DNA of 64,000 bases from CANNDT01 sp945876205 (GTDB taxonomy: Bacteria > Acidobacteriota > Vicinamibacteria > Vicinamibacterales > UBA2999): contig CANNDT010000011.1 of assembly GCA_947503365.1 (NCBI GenBank), forward strand, positions 1 to 64,000, in the 5' to 3' direction. Below are positions 1 to 8,814 of the stretch, piece after piece (the stretch's first letter is position 1; each line of letters opens with the position of its first letter). A program made the position numbers and the translations under genes. Under the pieces are notes generated by a model. The model did not search any database. It was not told where the DNA came from and saw nothing but the letters and a program-made list of their open reading frames with translations.

Positions 1-1
1 C

Positions 2-670
2 CGCCGCTCGAGCGACGGCATCAGCCTCAGCGGCAACTATACGGCCGCGCACTGCGAGACCGACACGCAGGTGAGCGGCAGCTTCCTGCAGTTCAGCGCC
101 GGGTACCAGAACCCGAACGACCCGACCTACGATCGCGGCAACTGCACGCAGAGCCAGCGCCAGATCGCGTCGTTCAACGTGGGATACAAAACGCCGGAGT
201 TTGCCAACCGCGCACTGCGCGCGGTGGCGTCCAACTGGCGCGCGTCGGGCATCCTCAGCGCCCACACGGGCGACTGGCTGACGGTGACGACGGGCCGCGA
301 GATCACGTTCACCGGCATCCCCGGCCAGCGCGTGAACCAGGTGCGCGACGATCCCTACACCAAGGACAAGACGCTGACGGCCTATCTCGACCCGGCCGCC
401 TTCGCGTATCCGGCCGCGGGCACGTTCGGTGACGAGCCGAACCGGAGCATCGAAGGTCCCGGCTTCTGGAACATCGACATGGCGCTCGCCAGGCTCCTCA
501 CGCTCGGCGCGGGGCAGACCGTCGAAGTGCGCGTCGAAACGTTCAACCTGCTGAACCACTTCAACTGGGGCAACCCGGCCGTGAACCTGGATGCCGGCAC
601 GTTCGGCCGGATCACGACCCAGCAGGGCAACTCCCGCATCATGCAGTTCGCCGTCAAGTACGGCTTCTGA
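2..670 (+). CDS. TonB-dependent receptor, C-terminal part (cut by window edge)
   Basis: This is the C-terminal end of an outer-membrane TonB-dependent transporter; the gene enters from the left edge and its reading frame is open from base 2. About 222 residues are visible. They align by eye with the last fifth of the complete receptor at 1992-5312, sharing blocks such as HCETDT, ASNWR.SG, TGIP.QRVNQV and RSIEGPGFW. The protein ends in KYGF; a terminal aromatic residue is the usual barrel-insertion signal. A DUF6152 gene follows 11 bases after the stop, the same order as around the second receptor. The substrate cannot be told from this part. Confidence 0.9.
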   Translation, partial: RRSSDGISLSGNYTAAHCETDTQVSGSFLQFSAGYQNPNDPTYDRGNCTQSQRQIASFNVGYKTPEFANRALRAVASNWRASGILSAHTGDWLTVTTGREITFTGIPGQRVNQVRDDPYTKDKTLTAYLDPAAFAYPAAGTFGDEPNRSIEGPGFWNIDMALARLLTLGAGQTVEVRVETFNLLNHFNWGNPAVNLDAGTFGRITTQQGNSRIMQFAVKYGF

Positions 671-681
671 GGATCAGCGAG

Positions 682-1095
682 ATGAAATTGAAACTTGCCA
701 TCATGATCGGCCTCGCCGCCGTGCTCTGCCAGGCGGGCCAGGCCTTCGCGCATCACTCGTTCTCGGCGGAGTACGACATCAACAAGGTGCTCGTGCTCAA
801 GGGCGTGATCACGAAGGTCGAATGGACCAACCCGCACGTGCGGTTCTACGTCGACGTCAAGGACGACAAGGGTGTCGTCACCAACTGGGATCTCGAGCTC
901 ATGAGCCTGAATACGCTGACGCGCGCCGGCTGGAACAAGTATGACCTCAAGGTCGGAGAGAGCGTGACGGTCACCGCCTACCTGGCGGTCGACGGCTCGA
1001 AGCGCGGCAACGCGAGAGGCAACATCACGCTGGCGGACGGCCGGCAGGTGATGGCGGGCGATGCCGGACGCAGCAACCAGGAGACCCAGCGATGA
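682..1095 (+). CDS. DUF6152 family exported protein
   Basis: 137-residue secreted protein with a signal peptide of about 23 residues ending AFA, followed by the family's HHSFSAEYD start. The central VEWTNPH.R.YVDVKD motif is shared with the copies at 5322 and 61511. DUF6152 proteins are small beta-rich exported proteins of unknown function, common in Acidobacteria and Proteobacteria. The gene overlaps the next one by 4 bases (ATGA), so the two are probably translationally coupled. No enzymatic motif is seen. Confidence 0.85.
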   Translation: MKLKLAIMIGLAAVLCQAGQAFAHHSFSAEYDINKVLVLKGVITKVEWTNPHVRFYVDVKDDKGVVTNWDLELMSLNTLTRAGWNKYDLKVGESVTVTAYLAVDGSKRGNARGNITLADGRQVMAGDAGRSNQETQR

Positions 1096-1877
1096 AGACG
1101 CGCATCATCTGCTCACTCGCCGGGGCCGCCGCGCTGGCGGTGCTGTTGTTGCCGGTGGCGTCATCACCGATCGCCGCGCAGGGTCGTGGCCGCGCCGCCG
1201 GTCCTCCGGCGGGCCCTGCGCCCCGTCTCCCGAACGGCACGCCGGATTTCTCGGGCGTGTTGATGGGCGGCGGCGGTGTCTCGATGCGAAACCTCAAGCC
1301 CGGCGACACGCTGACGCTCCTGCCTGAAGCGAAGAAGCTCCAGGACTCGCGGCTCGCCAAGGACGATCCCGAGGCCAACTGCCTGCCGACCGGCGTGCCG
1401 CGCATGAATCCGTATCCATGGCGGATGGTGCAGTCGATCGACATGAAGTACATCTTCATCCTCTTCGAGGGGAACATCCACAGCTACCGGCAGATCTTCC
1501 TCGACGGACGCAAGCACCTCTCGGATCCCGATCCCACCTGGTACGGCCACTCGATTGGCCACTGGGAAGGCGACACGCTGGTCGTCGACACCGTCGGCTT
1601 CAACGACAAGTTCTGGTTTGGCGCGACCGGCCTTCCGCACACGACCAGGCTTCACACCGTCGAGCGCTTCACGCGCGCCGACGCCAACACGATGCTGTGG
1701 GATATCACCATCGACGATCCCGGCGCCTACGCCAAGCCGTTCACGGTGCAGACCCGTGCGCGCTACGAGCCGAGCTGGGAGCTGATGGAATACATCTGCC
1801 AGGAAAACGAGACCAGCGCCGAGCACATTCGCGGGTTCGCGAACAGCCCGAGCGCCAACGGCGCCGCGCCGCAGTAA
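1092..1877 (+). CDS. Exported 'GDTLVV' family protein, function unknown
   Basis: 261 residues with a signal peptide (hydrophobic stretch about residues 8-28, cleavage near AQG), then a Pro/Gly/Arg-rich linker and LPNGTPDFSGV. The C-terminal half carries the signature GHWEGDTLVVDTVGFND, then an HT..LHTVERF motif and a late D.PGAY.KPF block. Three other complete genes here share this pattern (5733, 61920, 62900) and each lies next to a DUF6152 gene. The protein family is frequent in Acidobacteria and uncharacterised. The beta-rich pattern and location suggest a periplasmic binding or envelope role, but this is inference. Confidence 0.8.
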   Translation: MKTRIICSLAGAAALAVLLLPVASSPIAAQGRGRAAGPPAGPAPRLPNGTPDFSGVLMGGGGVSMRNLKPGDTLTLLPEAKKLQDSRLAKDDPEANCLPTGVPRMNPYPWRMVQSIDMKYIFILFEGNIHSYRQIFLDGRKHLSDPDPTWYGHSIGHWEGDTLVVDTVGFNDKFWFGATGLPHTTRLHTVERFTRADANTMLWDITIDDPGAYAKPFTVQTRARYEPSWELMEYICQENETSAEHIRGFANSPSANGAAPQ

Positions 1878-1982
1878 GACGGAGGCCACGAAGGACACGA
1901 AGATCACGAAGGTCACAAAGACCTTTAGTGCGCTCGTGTGCTTCGTGACCTTCGTGGTCTTCGTGGTTAATTCGTTGCGTAG
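1878..1982. repeat. CACGAAGG hairpin repeat element
   Basis: Non-coding stretch between two genes made of CACGAAGG-like words at about 9-bp period (1889-1917), a roughly 20-base loop, and the inverted arm CTTCGTG-ACCTTCGTGG (1940-1969). The RNA would fold into a long imperfect hairpin just after the stop of the upstream gene, so it may act as a terminator or processing signal. Half-elements of the same type follow the stops of the genes at 54807 and 61511. Confidence 0.75.
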
Positions 1983-1991
1983 GAGGATGAG

Positions 1992-4900
1992 ATGACGCGC
2001 TTTTTGAGGATGGCATGGGTTGCGCTCGTGCTGCTCGGGTTGAGCAGCGCCGCGTGGGCGCAGGGCACGGCGCAGTTGAACGGTCGCGTGACCGACGAAA
2101 GCGGCGCCGTGCTGCCCGGCGTCACCGTCACCGCGACGCAGACCGACACCGGGTTCGTCCGCACCACGGTGACCGACGACACCGGCACCTACGCCATGCC
2201 GAACCTGCCGCTCGGGCCCTACAAGCTGGAAGTCTCGCTGCAGGGGTTCAAGACCTACGCACAGACCGGCATCGTGCTGCAGGTCAACACCAACCCGGTC
2301 ATCAACGCGTCGCTGGGCGTGGGCAACCTCGAGGAGACGGTGGCGGTCGAAGCCGCCGCGCCGCTGGTCGACGTCCGCAGCGCCGGCATCAGCCAGGTCG
2401 TGCAGCAGGAGCAGATCGTCCAACTGCCGCTGCAGGGCCGCAATGTCACCGACCTGATCATGCTGGCGGGGTCGGCGGTCAACACCGGCAAGGTCCTGTC
2501 GAACCTGAATCGCAACGACGGCGTCGCGATCTCGGTGGCGGGCGGACTGCGCACCGGCGTCTCGTACACGCTTGACGGCGCTCTCAACAGTGACTTCTAC
2601 GACAACACCAACCTGCCGTTTCCGTTTCCGGACGCGCTGCAGGAGTTCAGCGTCGCCACCAGCGGCCAGTCGGCGTCCAACGGCATGCACTCGGCGGCGT
2701 CGGTGAACGCGGTGACCAAGTCGGGTACCAACAGCCTGCACGGCAACGCCTTCGAGTTCCTGCGCGACAGCCGGTTCAACGCGCCGGCGTACTTCGCGCC
2801 GGTTGGCGCCGACGGCAAGAAGCAGAAGGACGGCCTCAACCGCAACCAGTTCGGCGGCACGCTCGGTGGTCCCATCTTGCGCGACAAGCTCTTTTTCTTC
2901 GGCGCCTACCAGCGCACGCGCGCCCGGCAGTTGTCCAACGACAACGTCGCCTTCGTGCCGACTGCGGCGATGCTCGCCGGCGACTTCACGGCCGCCGCGT
3001 CGCCCGCATGCAACGCCGGCCGGCAGGTCACGCTGCGCGCGCCGTTCGTGAACAACCGGGTGAGTCCCGCCCAGTACAGCCCGGCGGCGCTGAAGATCAT
3101 CAACTCCGGCTTCATTCCCAAGTCGGACGATCAGTGCGGCGAAATCCGCTACAGCGTGCCGCTCGACGACAACAACGGGCAGGGCGTGGCGCGGATCGAC
3201 TTTCAGTTGAACGGCAACCACTCGATCTTTGGACGCTACCTGAATCACATTGAGGCGCGCCCGGCGACGCTCGAGCGCACGCACAACATCCTCGCGATCC
3301 GGAACATCTTCGGACCGAAGAGCCGCAAGAAGGCGCAGACACTCGCCCTTGGCGACACGCAGGTGTTCGGCTCGAGCACCGTCAACGCGATCCGCGCCAC
3401 CTACGTCCGGACGTCCACGCGCTCCAACGCGCCGGCGGACGAGTTCTTCGACGCCCCCTCGCTCGGCATCCCCATCTACACCTATGTGCCTGGCGTGATG
3501 GCGCTCTCCGTGACCAACGGCTTCTCCTTCTCGGGTGGAAGCTCGGTGGCCGGTGTCGTCGACAACCGCGCGTATCAGATCCAGGACGACTTCTCGAAAG
3601 TCTGGGGCCGGCACCAGTTGTCGGCCGGCGTGAACATCGCCTACGCGACGCTCGACTCCTTCGACTACGCGAATGCCGCGGGCAACTTCGCGATCAACGG
3701 CAGCGTCACCGGCATCGGCCTCGCCGACTTTCTTGTCGGCCAGGTCTCGACCTTGACCCACGGGACGCCAAGCATCCTGCACAACTATCAGTGGTACAAC
3801 GGCGTCTACGGGCAGGACTCGTGGCGCGCGGCCGAGCGGCTGACGCTGAATGTCGGCCTTCGCTGGGAGCCCTACTTCGGCACCTGGTCGAAGAACGGCG
3901 CGATCTCGAACTTCTCCCCCGACAACTTCGCCAAGGGCATCCGCAGCACGCAGTTCGTGAACGCGCCTCCCGGCCTGCTCTATCCCGGCGACGCCGGCTT
4001 CCCCAAGGGCAACACCGGGTTGAACAAGCAGTGGAAGAACTTCTCGCCGCGTCTCGGGCTCGCGTGGGACGTCAGCGGCAACGGTCGTCTCGCCGTTCGC
4101 TCGTCGTACGCCGTCAACTACGACATCCCGACCGCGATCTTCCAGCAGGTGCCCGCGTCGGGCGCGCCGTTCGGCAACCGGCTCGCGTTGACCCAGGCCG
4201 GCAACATCCCGCTCGACGATCCGTACCGCAACTATCCCGGCGCGCACGTCCTGCCGGTTGCGGTGCCACCTCCGGTCAACGTCGTGTTTCCGAACCAGGG
4301 TTCGTACGCGGCGATCGATCCGAACATCAACTCGACGCGCGGCCAGTCGTGGAACGTCACCCTCGAGAAGCAGCTCGGGTCGACGTGGCAGGTGGCGGCG
4401 AGCTACCTGGGCACCTACCTCGATCGCATCTGGGGCCAGGATGCGCTCAATCCCGGCGTTTACATGGGCCTCGGCCCCTGCACGATCCGCGGCGTGTCGT
4501 ATCCGGTCTGCTCGACGACCGCGAACACCGATGCGCGGCGCGTCTTCTCGCAGGTGAGCGCCGAGGCGGCCCAGAAATACTCGTACGTATCGCAGTACCG
4601 GGCGATCGGCACGCAGGCGTATCGCGGCTTGAAGCTGTCGTTCCAGCGCCGTGGCGCCAACGGTCTCACGCTCGGCGGCAACTACACCGTGTCGCACTGC
4701 GAGACCGATACGCCGGTCACCGGCAACTTCGTGCAGTTCCAGAACACGTGGCTCAAGCCCGGCGATCCCTCCTACGAGCGTGGCAACTGCCCGTACAACC
4801 AGCGCATCATCTCGAACTGGACGGCCGGGTACCTGACGCCGCAGTTCTCCAACTCGGCGCTGCGCGTCATCGCCTCCAACTGGCGCGTCTCGGGCATCGT

Positions 4901-5312
4901 CACCGCCAACACGGGAAGCTGGCTGACCGTGACGACGACGAGAGATATCGCGTTCACCGGCATTCCCTCGCAGCGCGTGAACCAGGTCAGCGAGAATCCG
5001 TACGGCGACAAGTCACTCACCAACTTCCTCAACCCGGCAGCGTTTGCGTTCCCCGCCAGCGGGACCTACGGTAACGAAGCGGCCCGGAGTATCGAAGGGC
5101 CGGGATTCTGGAAGGTCGACATGTCGATCGCGCGGGTGATCAACGTCTCGGCCCAGCGGACCGTGGAGCTTCGCGTCGAGGCGTTCAACCTGACCAACAA
5201 TGTCAACTGGGGCGATCCCAACACCAGCCTGGATGCAGGGACCTTCGGCCGCATCACCACCCAGGTGGGCGACCCGCGCATCATGCAGTTCGCCATCAAG
5301 TACGGCTTCTAG
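1992..5312 (+). CDS. TonB-dependent receptor with carboxypeptidase regulatory-like domain
   Basis: 1106-residue outer-membrane transporter. The order is: signal peptide (1-24, ending AWAQ); a carboxypeptidase-regulatory-like beta domain (about 27-110; LNGRVTDESGAVLPGV is typical); a plug domain (about 120-250, LPLQGRNVTDL and SVNAVTKSGTN); then a long barrel ending KYGF. The start is preceded by AGGAGG 7 bases upstream. The gene precedes a DUF6152 gene by 9 bases and a GDTLVV gene, forming an operon. These 'OmpA-like carboxypeptidase' receptors of Acidobacteria are assumed to import polymers or chelates; the substrate is unknown. Confidence 0.92.
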   Translation: MTRFLRMAWVALVLLGLSSAAWAQGTAQLNGRVTDESGAVLPGVTVTATQTDTGFVRTTVTDDTGTYAMPNLPLGPYKLEVSLQGFKTYAQTGIVLQVNTNPVINASLGVGNLEETVAVEAAAPLVDVRSAGISQVVQQEQIVQLPLQGRNVTDLIMLAGSAVNTGKVLSNLNRNDGVAISVAGGLRTGVSYTLDGALNSDFYDNTNLPFPFPDALQEFSVATSGQSASNGMHSAASVNAVTKSGTNSLHGNAFEFLRDSRFNAPAYFAPVGADGKKQKDGLNRNQFGGTLGGPILRDKLFFFGAYQRTRARQLSNDNVAFVPTAAMLAGDFTAAASPACNAGRQVTLRAPFVNNRVSPAQYSPAALKIINSGFIPKSDDQCGEIRYSVPLDDNNGQGVARIDFQLNGNHSIFGRYLNHIEARPATLERTHNILAIRNIFGPKSRKKAQTLALGDTQVFGSSTVNAIRATYVRTSTRSNAPADEFFDAPSLGIPIYTYVPGVMALSVTNGFSFSGGSSVAGVVDNRAYQIQDDFSKVWGRHQLSAGVNIAYATLDSFDYANAAGNFAINGSVTGIGLADFLVGQVSTLTHGTPSILHNYQWYNGVYGQDSWRAAERLTLNVGLRWEPYFGTWSKNGAISNFSPDNFAKGIRSTQFVNAPPGLLYPGDAGFPKGNTGLNKQWKNFSPRLGLAWDVSGNGRLAVRSSYAVNYDIPTAIFQQVPASGAPFGNRLALTQAGNIPLDDPYRNYPGAHVLPVAVPPPVNVVFPNQGSYAAIDPNINSTRGQSWNVTLEKQLGSTWQVAASYLGTYLDRIWGQDALNPGVYMGLGPCTIRGVSYPVCSTTANTDARRVFSQVSAEAAQKYSYVSQYRAIGTQAYRGLKLSFQRRGANGLTLGGNYTVSHCETDTPVTGNFVQFQNTWLKPGDPSYERGNCPYNQRIISNWTAGYLTPQFSNSALRVIASNWRVSGIVTANTGSWLTVTTTRDIAFTGIPSQRVNQVSENPYGDKSLTNFLNPAAFAFPASGTYGNEAARSIEGPGFWKVDMSIARVINVSAQRTVELRVEAFNLTNNVNWGDPNTSLDAGTFGRITTQVGDPRIMQFAIKYGF

Positions 5313-5321
5313 GAGGATTCG

Positions 5322-5732
5322 ATGAACATCATGAAGGCGTTCGGCGCGGCGGTGGTGATGGCGGGACTGCTTCTCGTCCCGGCGTCGCCATCATTGGCGC
5401 ATCACTCGTTTGCCGCCGAGTTCGACGGCGGCAACTGCAAGGACTTCAGCGGCAAGCTCACCAAGGTGGAGTGGACCAACCCGCACGGGTTCTTCTACGT
5501 TGACGTCAAGGACGCCACGGGCAAGGTGCAGAACTGGTCGTTTCAGACCTACGCGCTGATCACGCTGCGCCGGGCGGGCACCACGCGTGAGCTCTTCCTC
5601 GACAACGTCGGCAAGGATGTCTCGGTGAGAGGGTGCCTCGCGAAGAACGGCCGCGAGCACTACGCGGCCGCCGGCTCGCTCAAGTTCGCGTCAGACGGTG
5701 TGCTGCGGCAGATGGGCCAACTTCAGGACTAG
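5322..5732 (+). CDS. DUF6152 family exported protein
   Basis: 136 residues, signal peptide ending LAHHSFAAEFD, then KVEWTNPHGFFYVDVKD, the same core as the copy at 682. Two Cys residues (in GGNCKDFSG and VRGCLAKNG) are absent from that copy and could form a disulfide. It sits 9 bases after the TonB receptor and directly abuts the next gene, so it belongs to the same operon. Function unknown; secreted location is the only firm inference. Confidence 0.85.
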   Translation: MNIMKAFGAAVVMAGLLLVPASPSLAHHSFAAEFDGGNCKDFSGKLTKVEWTNPHGFFYVDVKDATGKVQNWSFQTYALITLRRAGTTRELFLDNVGKDVSVRGCLAKNGREHYAAAGSLKFASDGVLRQMGQLQD

Positions 5733-6584
5733 ATGACCATGACACTTCATCTTCGCTACAGCATTGCGTGCGCGACGGCGGTGGCGCTCACCGGCGTCCT
5801 GTCGACCTCCGTCGGCGCCCAGACACAGGCGGCCAAGCCGACCGAATACCTGATCAAGCCGTTGCCGCCCGGCGGCCCGGCGCCGAAGCTCGCGGATGGC
5901 CATCCTGACTTGTCGGGCCACTGGCTGCCCAATGGCGCGGGCCAGGGCGTGAGCGGCCGCTTCGGCGTCGATCCGGCTGCGCTCGGCCAGTTCGATCGCC
6001 GCGCGAACCCGGAGGAGCCGCCTTCGTTCCAGCCGTGGGCCGAGGCAAAAATCAAGAGCATGACGGAGACGGAGAAGGAGCTGGCCAAGTCGTCGGTGAA
6101 CTGCATGCCGCGCGGCGTGCCGGCGATCTGGCTGCAGAATCCGTATTCGACCGTCATCGTGCACACGCCGGCGATGATGGCGCAGCTCTACGAGGTGCTG
6201 AACAACTGGCGCCTCATCCACACCGACGGACGGCCGGTGCCCAAGAGCCCGGAGCCCTGGTTTCACGGCAACAGCACGACGCGCTGGGACGGCGACACGT
6301 TCGTCGTCGAGTCGGTGGCGTTCGACGATCGCACCTACATCATGCCGAACGGCTGGTTCCACAGCGACGAGCTGAAGGTCACCGAACGCTACACCCGGCC
6401 GTCGATGAACTACCTGTTCGTCCAGATCACGGTCGAGGACCCGAAGGTGCTGACCAAGCCCTGGAAGTCGGCCAACCGCCGCTGGACGCTGGGCAACGGC
6501 GAGGTTTACGAGTTCTACTGCGACAACAACAAGGACGTCGAGGAACTCAACAAGCTGAAGGAAGTCGAGAGCAAGGCCAAGTAA
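5733..6584 (+). CDS. Exported 'GDTLVV' family protein
   Basis: 283 residues with a signal peptide (about 1-29, ending VGAQ), then APKLADGHPDLSGHW, the family's N-terminal mark. A central C-M-PRGVP block is followed by RWDGDTFVVESVAFDDRTYI and VTERYTRP. The tail EFYCDNNKDVEELNKLK is charged and probably helical. It is a paralogue of the genes at 1092, 61920 and 62900. It has no spacer from the DUF6152 gene ahead, so it is co-expressed with it. Function unknown. Confidence 0.8.
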   Translation: MTMTLHLRYSIACATAVALTGVLSTSVGAQTQAAKPTEYLIKPLPPGGPAPKLADGHPDLSGHWLPNGAGQGVSGRFGVDPAALGQFDRRANPEEPPSFQPWAEAKIKSMTETEKELAKSSVNCMPRGVPAIWLQNPYSTVIVHTPAMMAQLYEVLNNWRLIHTDGRPVPKSPEPWFHGNSTTRWDGDTFVVESVAFDDRTYIMPNGWFHSDELKVTERYTRPSMNYLFVQITVEDPKVLTKPWKSANRRWTLGNGEVYEFYCDNNKDVEELNKLKEVESKAK

Positions 6585-6612
6585 GCCGGCTCGATGCTAG
6601 ACTTGAAGGGCT

Positions 6613-6702
6613 GGAGAGGTGGCCGAGTGGTTGAAGGCGGCAGTCTCGAAAACTGTTGTAGGGGAAACTCTACCGCGAGTTCGAATCTCGCCCTCTCCGC
6701 CA
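6613..6702 (+). tRNA. tRNA-Ser(CGA)
   Basis: The 90-nt sequence folds as a class II tRNA. The acceptor stem GGAGAGG pairs with CCTCTCC, followed by discriminator G and an encoded CCA. The D arm is GGCCGAGTGGTT, and the anticodon loop CTCGAAA gives anticodon CGA, which reads UCG. A long variable arm (TGTAGGGGAAACTCTACC) fits serine, and the T arm contains GTTCGAATC. All elements are present, so the gene looks functional. Confidence 0.97.
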
Positions 6703-6731
6703 TCCTTCGCTCTTGATGCGCGTGAAGGATG
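6701..6731 (+). terminator. Hairpin directly after tRNA-Ser
   Basis: CATCCTTC (6701-6708) and GAAGGATG (6724-6731) form a perfect 8-bp inverted repeat starting within the tRNA CCA end. There is no clear T-tract, so a terminator or processing role is only likely. Confidence 0.4.
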
Positions 6732-6816
6732 CCCGCCATAGCCGCTTCGCGGCGGGGCGCGCCAGCCCTCCTTCCCCCCTCACCCCCGATAAATCACTCC
6801 ACCTGAACAAGCAGGA

Positions 6817-7377
6817 ATGACAGGCCAGGCCAATCGCATCCGACGTTCGTTTGTAATGGAAGAAGCGGTGGCCATCCTGGCGCGAACGCCGGCGGCGCTC
6901 GATGCGTTGCTGCGCGGTCTTCCGGACGGCTGGGTCGTGGCCAACGAAGGCGGCGACACCTGGAGTCCCTTCGATGTCATCGGACACTTGATCCACGGCG
7001 AGCAAACGGACTGGTTGCCCCGCGCCAGGATCATCCTCGAGCACGGCGAGGCGAGGGCCTTCGACAAGTTCGATCGCTTCGCGCAGTTGGCGGTGTCTGA
7101 GGGACGAACGCTGGCGAACGTGCTCGACGAGCTCGCGACGCTGCGCGACACCAACCTCCGTGAGCTGGCGGCAATGCGCCTGACGGACGCGGACCTCGAT
7201 CGTCGAGGGCGGCACCCCGAACTTGGAGTGGTGACGCTCCGCCAGCTCCTGGCCACATGGGTGGCGCACGATCTCGATCACGTCATGCAGGTTTCGCGGG
7301 TGCTGGCCCGGCAGTACTCGGACGAAGTCGGCCCCTGGCGAGCGTATCTGCGCGTCATCAGCGGAACGCAGGGCTGA
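6817..7377 (+). CDS. DinB-like four-helix protein
   Basis: 186 residues. The pattern fits the DinB/YfiT-like putative metalloenzyme fold: His in FDVIGHLIHGE (about residues 50-55) and the C-terminal AHDLDHVMQV pair (about 150-155) are placed like the three metal-binding histidines of that superfamily. Members include bacillithiol and mycothiol transferases as well as uncharacterised damage-inducible proteins. The gene stands alone between tRNA-Ser and an NHL gene. The start is uncertain: ATG 6856 (residue 14) would also give a complete domain. Confidence 0.75.
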   Translation: MTGQANRIRRSFVMEEAVAILARTPAALDALLRGLPDGWVVANEGGDTWSPFDVIGHLIHGEQTDWLPRARIILEHGEARAFDKFDRFAQLAVSEGRTLANVLDELATLRDTNLRELAAMRLTDADLDRRGRHPELGVVTLRQLLATWVAHDLDHVMQVSRVLARQYSDEVGPWRAYLRVISGTQG

Positions 7378-7440
7378 TTCGACGCGTCCCGGCGACCGCT
7401 CGCGCTTACAATAGCCCCGCCATATTTTGCTGGAGACTTC

Positions 7441-8775
7441 ATGAAGAAGAATGCTGATCGCGTGCGTGTGAGCGCCGTCGTTCTTGCCGTTGTGCTGAGT
7501 GCGGCGGGGCTGTTCGTTGGAGTGGGGGCGCAGGGCCCCTCGACTTCGCTCGGGGCAGGCTCGAACGCGCCGCGCTACAAGTTCGACCCCGACTGGCCGA
7601 AGCCGCTGCCGAACAAATGGAAGATCGGCGGCGTCATCGGGCTGGGGATCGACAAGGACGACAACGTCTGGGTCTACCAGCGGCCGACCGACCTGACGAG
7701 CCTCGAGCTCGAAGCGGAGGTCGGCGTCTCCGATTGCTGCGTGCGCGCCCCGGCGATGATCCACCTCGGTAAAGACGGGAGCGTGCTGGGCTCGTTCGAC
7801 GCGCCGCAGGGACACGGCATGGACGTCGACGACCGCGGGTTCGCGTATCTCGGCCAGGACACCGTCCGGAAGTACGACACGCGGACCGGCAAGCTGGTTG
7901 GTGAGATTCCCCGCATCCCCGAGCGCGTTGGCGGCGGGCCGAACCAGGCGGCGGCAATCGCGCCGCGTGTGCCGGGGCAGGGCAATCCCGCGCCGATTAC
8001 GCGCTTTCTGCTGCCGCCGCACGGACCGGGGTACAACCCGGTGGCGCTGGAGGCCGCGGAGATGAAGAAGCTGGCGGGGTTCTACGCGAAGTACCCTCCG
8101 TCCACGCCGATGATGGTCGGCACCACCGAGGAAGTGCGTGTCGACGAAGCGCACAACGAAATCTATGTCGCCGAGAACTATCTTGGCGGACGCGTGCTCG
8201 TGTTCGACCTCACCACCCTGGCATTCAAGCGCGGCTGGGGCGCCTACGGGAAGAAGCTCGCGGACATCTCGACGGATCCCGCCGACCACCAGTGGGTGGG
8301 CACCACGCCGCCGAAAGATTTTCAGTCGCACCTGGTGGTGGCCGTCTCGCGCGACGGGATGGTGTATGCCGCGGATCGTGCGGCGGAACGTGTCCAGGCG
8401 TTCACTCGAGAAGGGAAGTTCGTGAAGGAATTCGTCGTCGCCCCCTCGGGGACCAGACGTGATGAGCGCACTGGCAGCCGTGGCGCGGCGGGAGGCGTGA
8501 CGTTCTCCGCCGACAAGGATCAGAAGTTCCTCTACGTCTCCGACATGAAGAACAACACGATCTGGTTCGTGAACCGCGCCGACGGCACCACTGTCGGCCG
8601 CTACGGGAGCATGGGGGAGAGCGGGGGGCAATTCTACGGCCTGGAACTGGCCGCCACCGATTCGCGTGGCAACATCTACACGGGCGAGGTCTTTCAGGGC
8701 GAACGCGTGCAGCGGCTGGTCCCGTCCGACAGCGCGCGAGGGAAGCTTCTCGAGCAGCTCTCGCGGCTGCCGTAG
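7441..8775 (+). CDS. Secreted NHL-repeat beta-propeller protein
   Basis: 444 residues with a signal peptide (about 10-31), then NHL-type blades: IGGVIGLGIDKDDNVWVYQRP, GHGMDVDDRGFAYLGQDTVRKYD, VRVDEAHNEIYVAENYLGGRVLVFD, VAVSRDGMVYAADRAAERVQAFTREG and a last blade with LAATDSRGNIYTGEVFQGERVQRL. This matches the six-bladed propellers annotated as NHL-repeat or peptidylglycine lyase-like proteins in Acidobacteria; no catalytic site could be confirmed. A PERSR-type repeat is inserted just after the signal peptide (see 7536-7568). Confidence 0.82.
   Translation: MKKNADRVRVSAVVLAVVLSAAGLFVGVGAQGPSTSLGAGSNAPRYKFDPDWPKPLPNKWKIGGVIGLGIDKDDNVWVYQRPTDLTSLELEAEVGVSDCCVRAPAMIHLGKDGSVLGSFDAPQGHGMDVDDRGFAYLGQDTVRKYDTRTGKLVGEIPRIPERVGGGPNQAAAIAPRVPGQGNPAPITRFLLPPHGPGYNPVALEAAEMKKLAGFYAKYPPSTPMMVGTTEEVRVDEAHNEIYVAENYLGGRVLVFDLTTLAFKRGWGAYGKKLADISTDPADHQWVGTTPPKDFQSHLVVAVSRDGMVYAADRAAERVQAFTREGKFVKEFVVAPSGTRRDERTGSRGAAGGVTFSADKDQKFLYVSDMKNNTIWFVNRADGTTVGRYGSMGESGGQFYGLELAATDSRGNIYTGEVFQGERVQRLVPSDSARGKLLEQLSRLP
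7536..7568. repeat. PERSR-type short repeat inside an NHL gene
   Basis: The run CTCGACTTCGCTCGGGGCAGG is the core of a short palindromic repeat family seen dispersed in many high-GC genomes; in another frame it encodes ACPERSRG. Here it encodes GPSTSLGAGS directly after the signal peptide and keeps the frame open, so it is a tolerated insertion in a linker. The family assignment is from memory of this peptide pattern. Confidence 0.55.
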
Positions 8776-8814
8776 TGCAAATGAGATCGCAGAGGCGCGT
8801 GGCGCCTCCGCGGA

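Noticed and set aside
1164..4697. Very long antisense open frame across the TonB receptor
   Set aside because: Arg/Val/Asp-rich low-complexity product with no motif, opposite a clear receptor gene; an artefact of high GC and codon bias.
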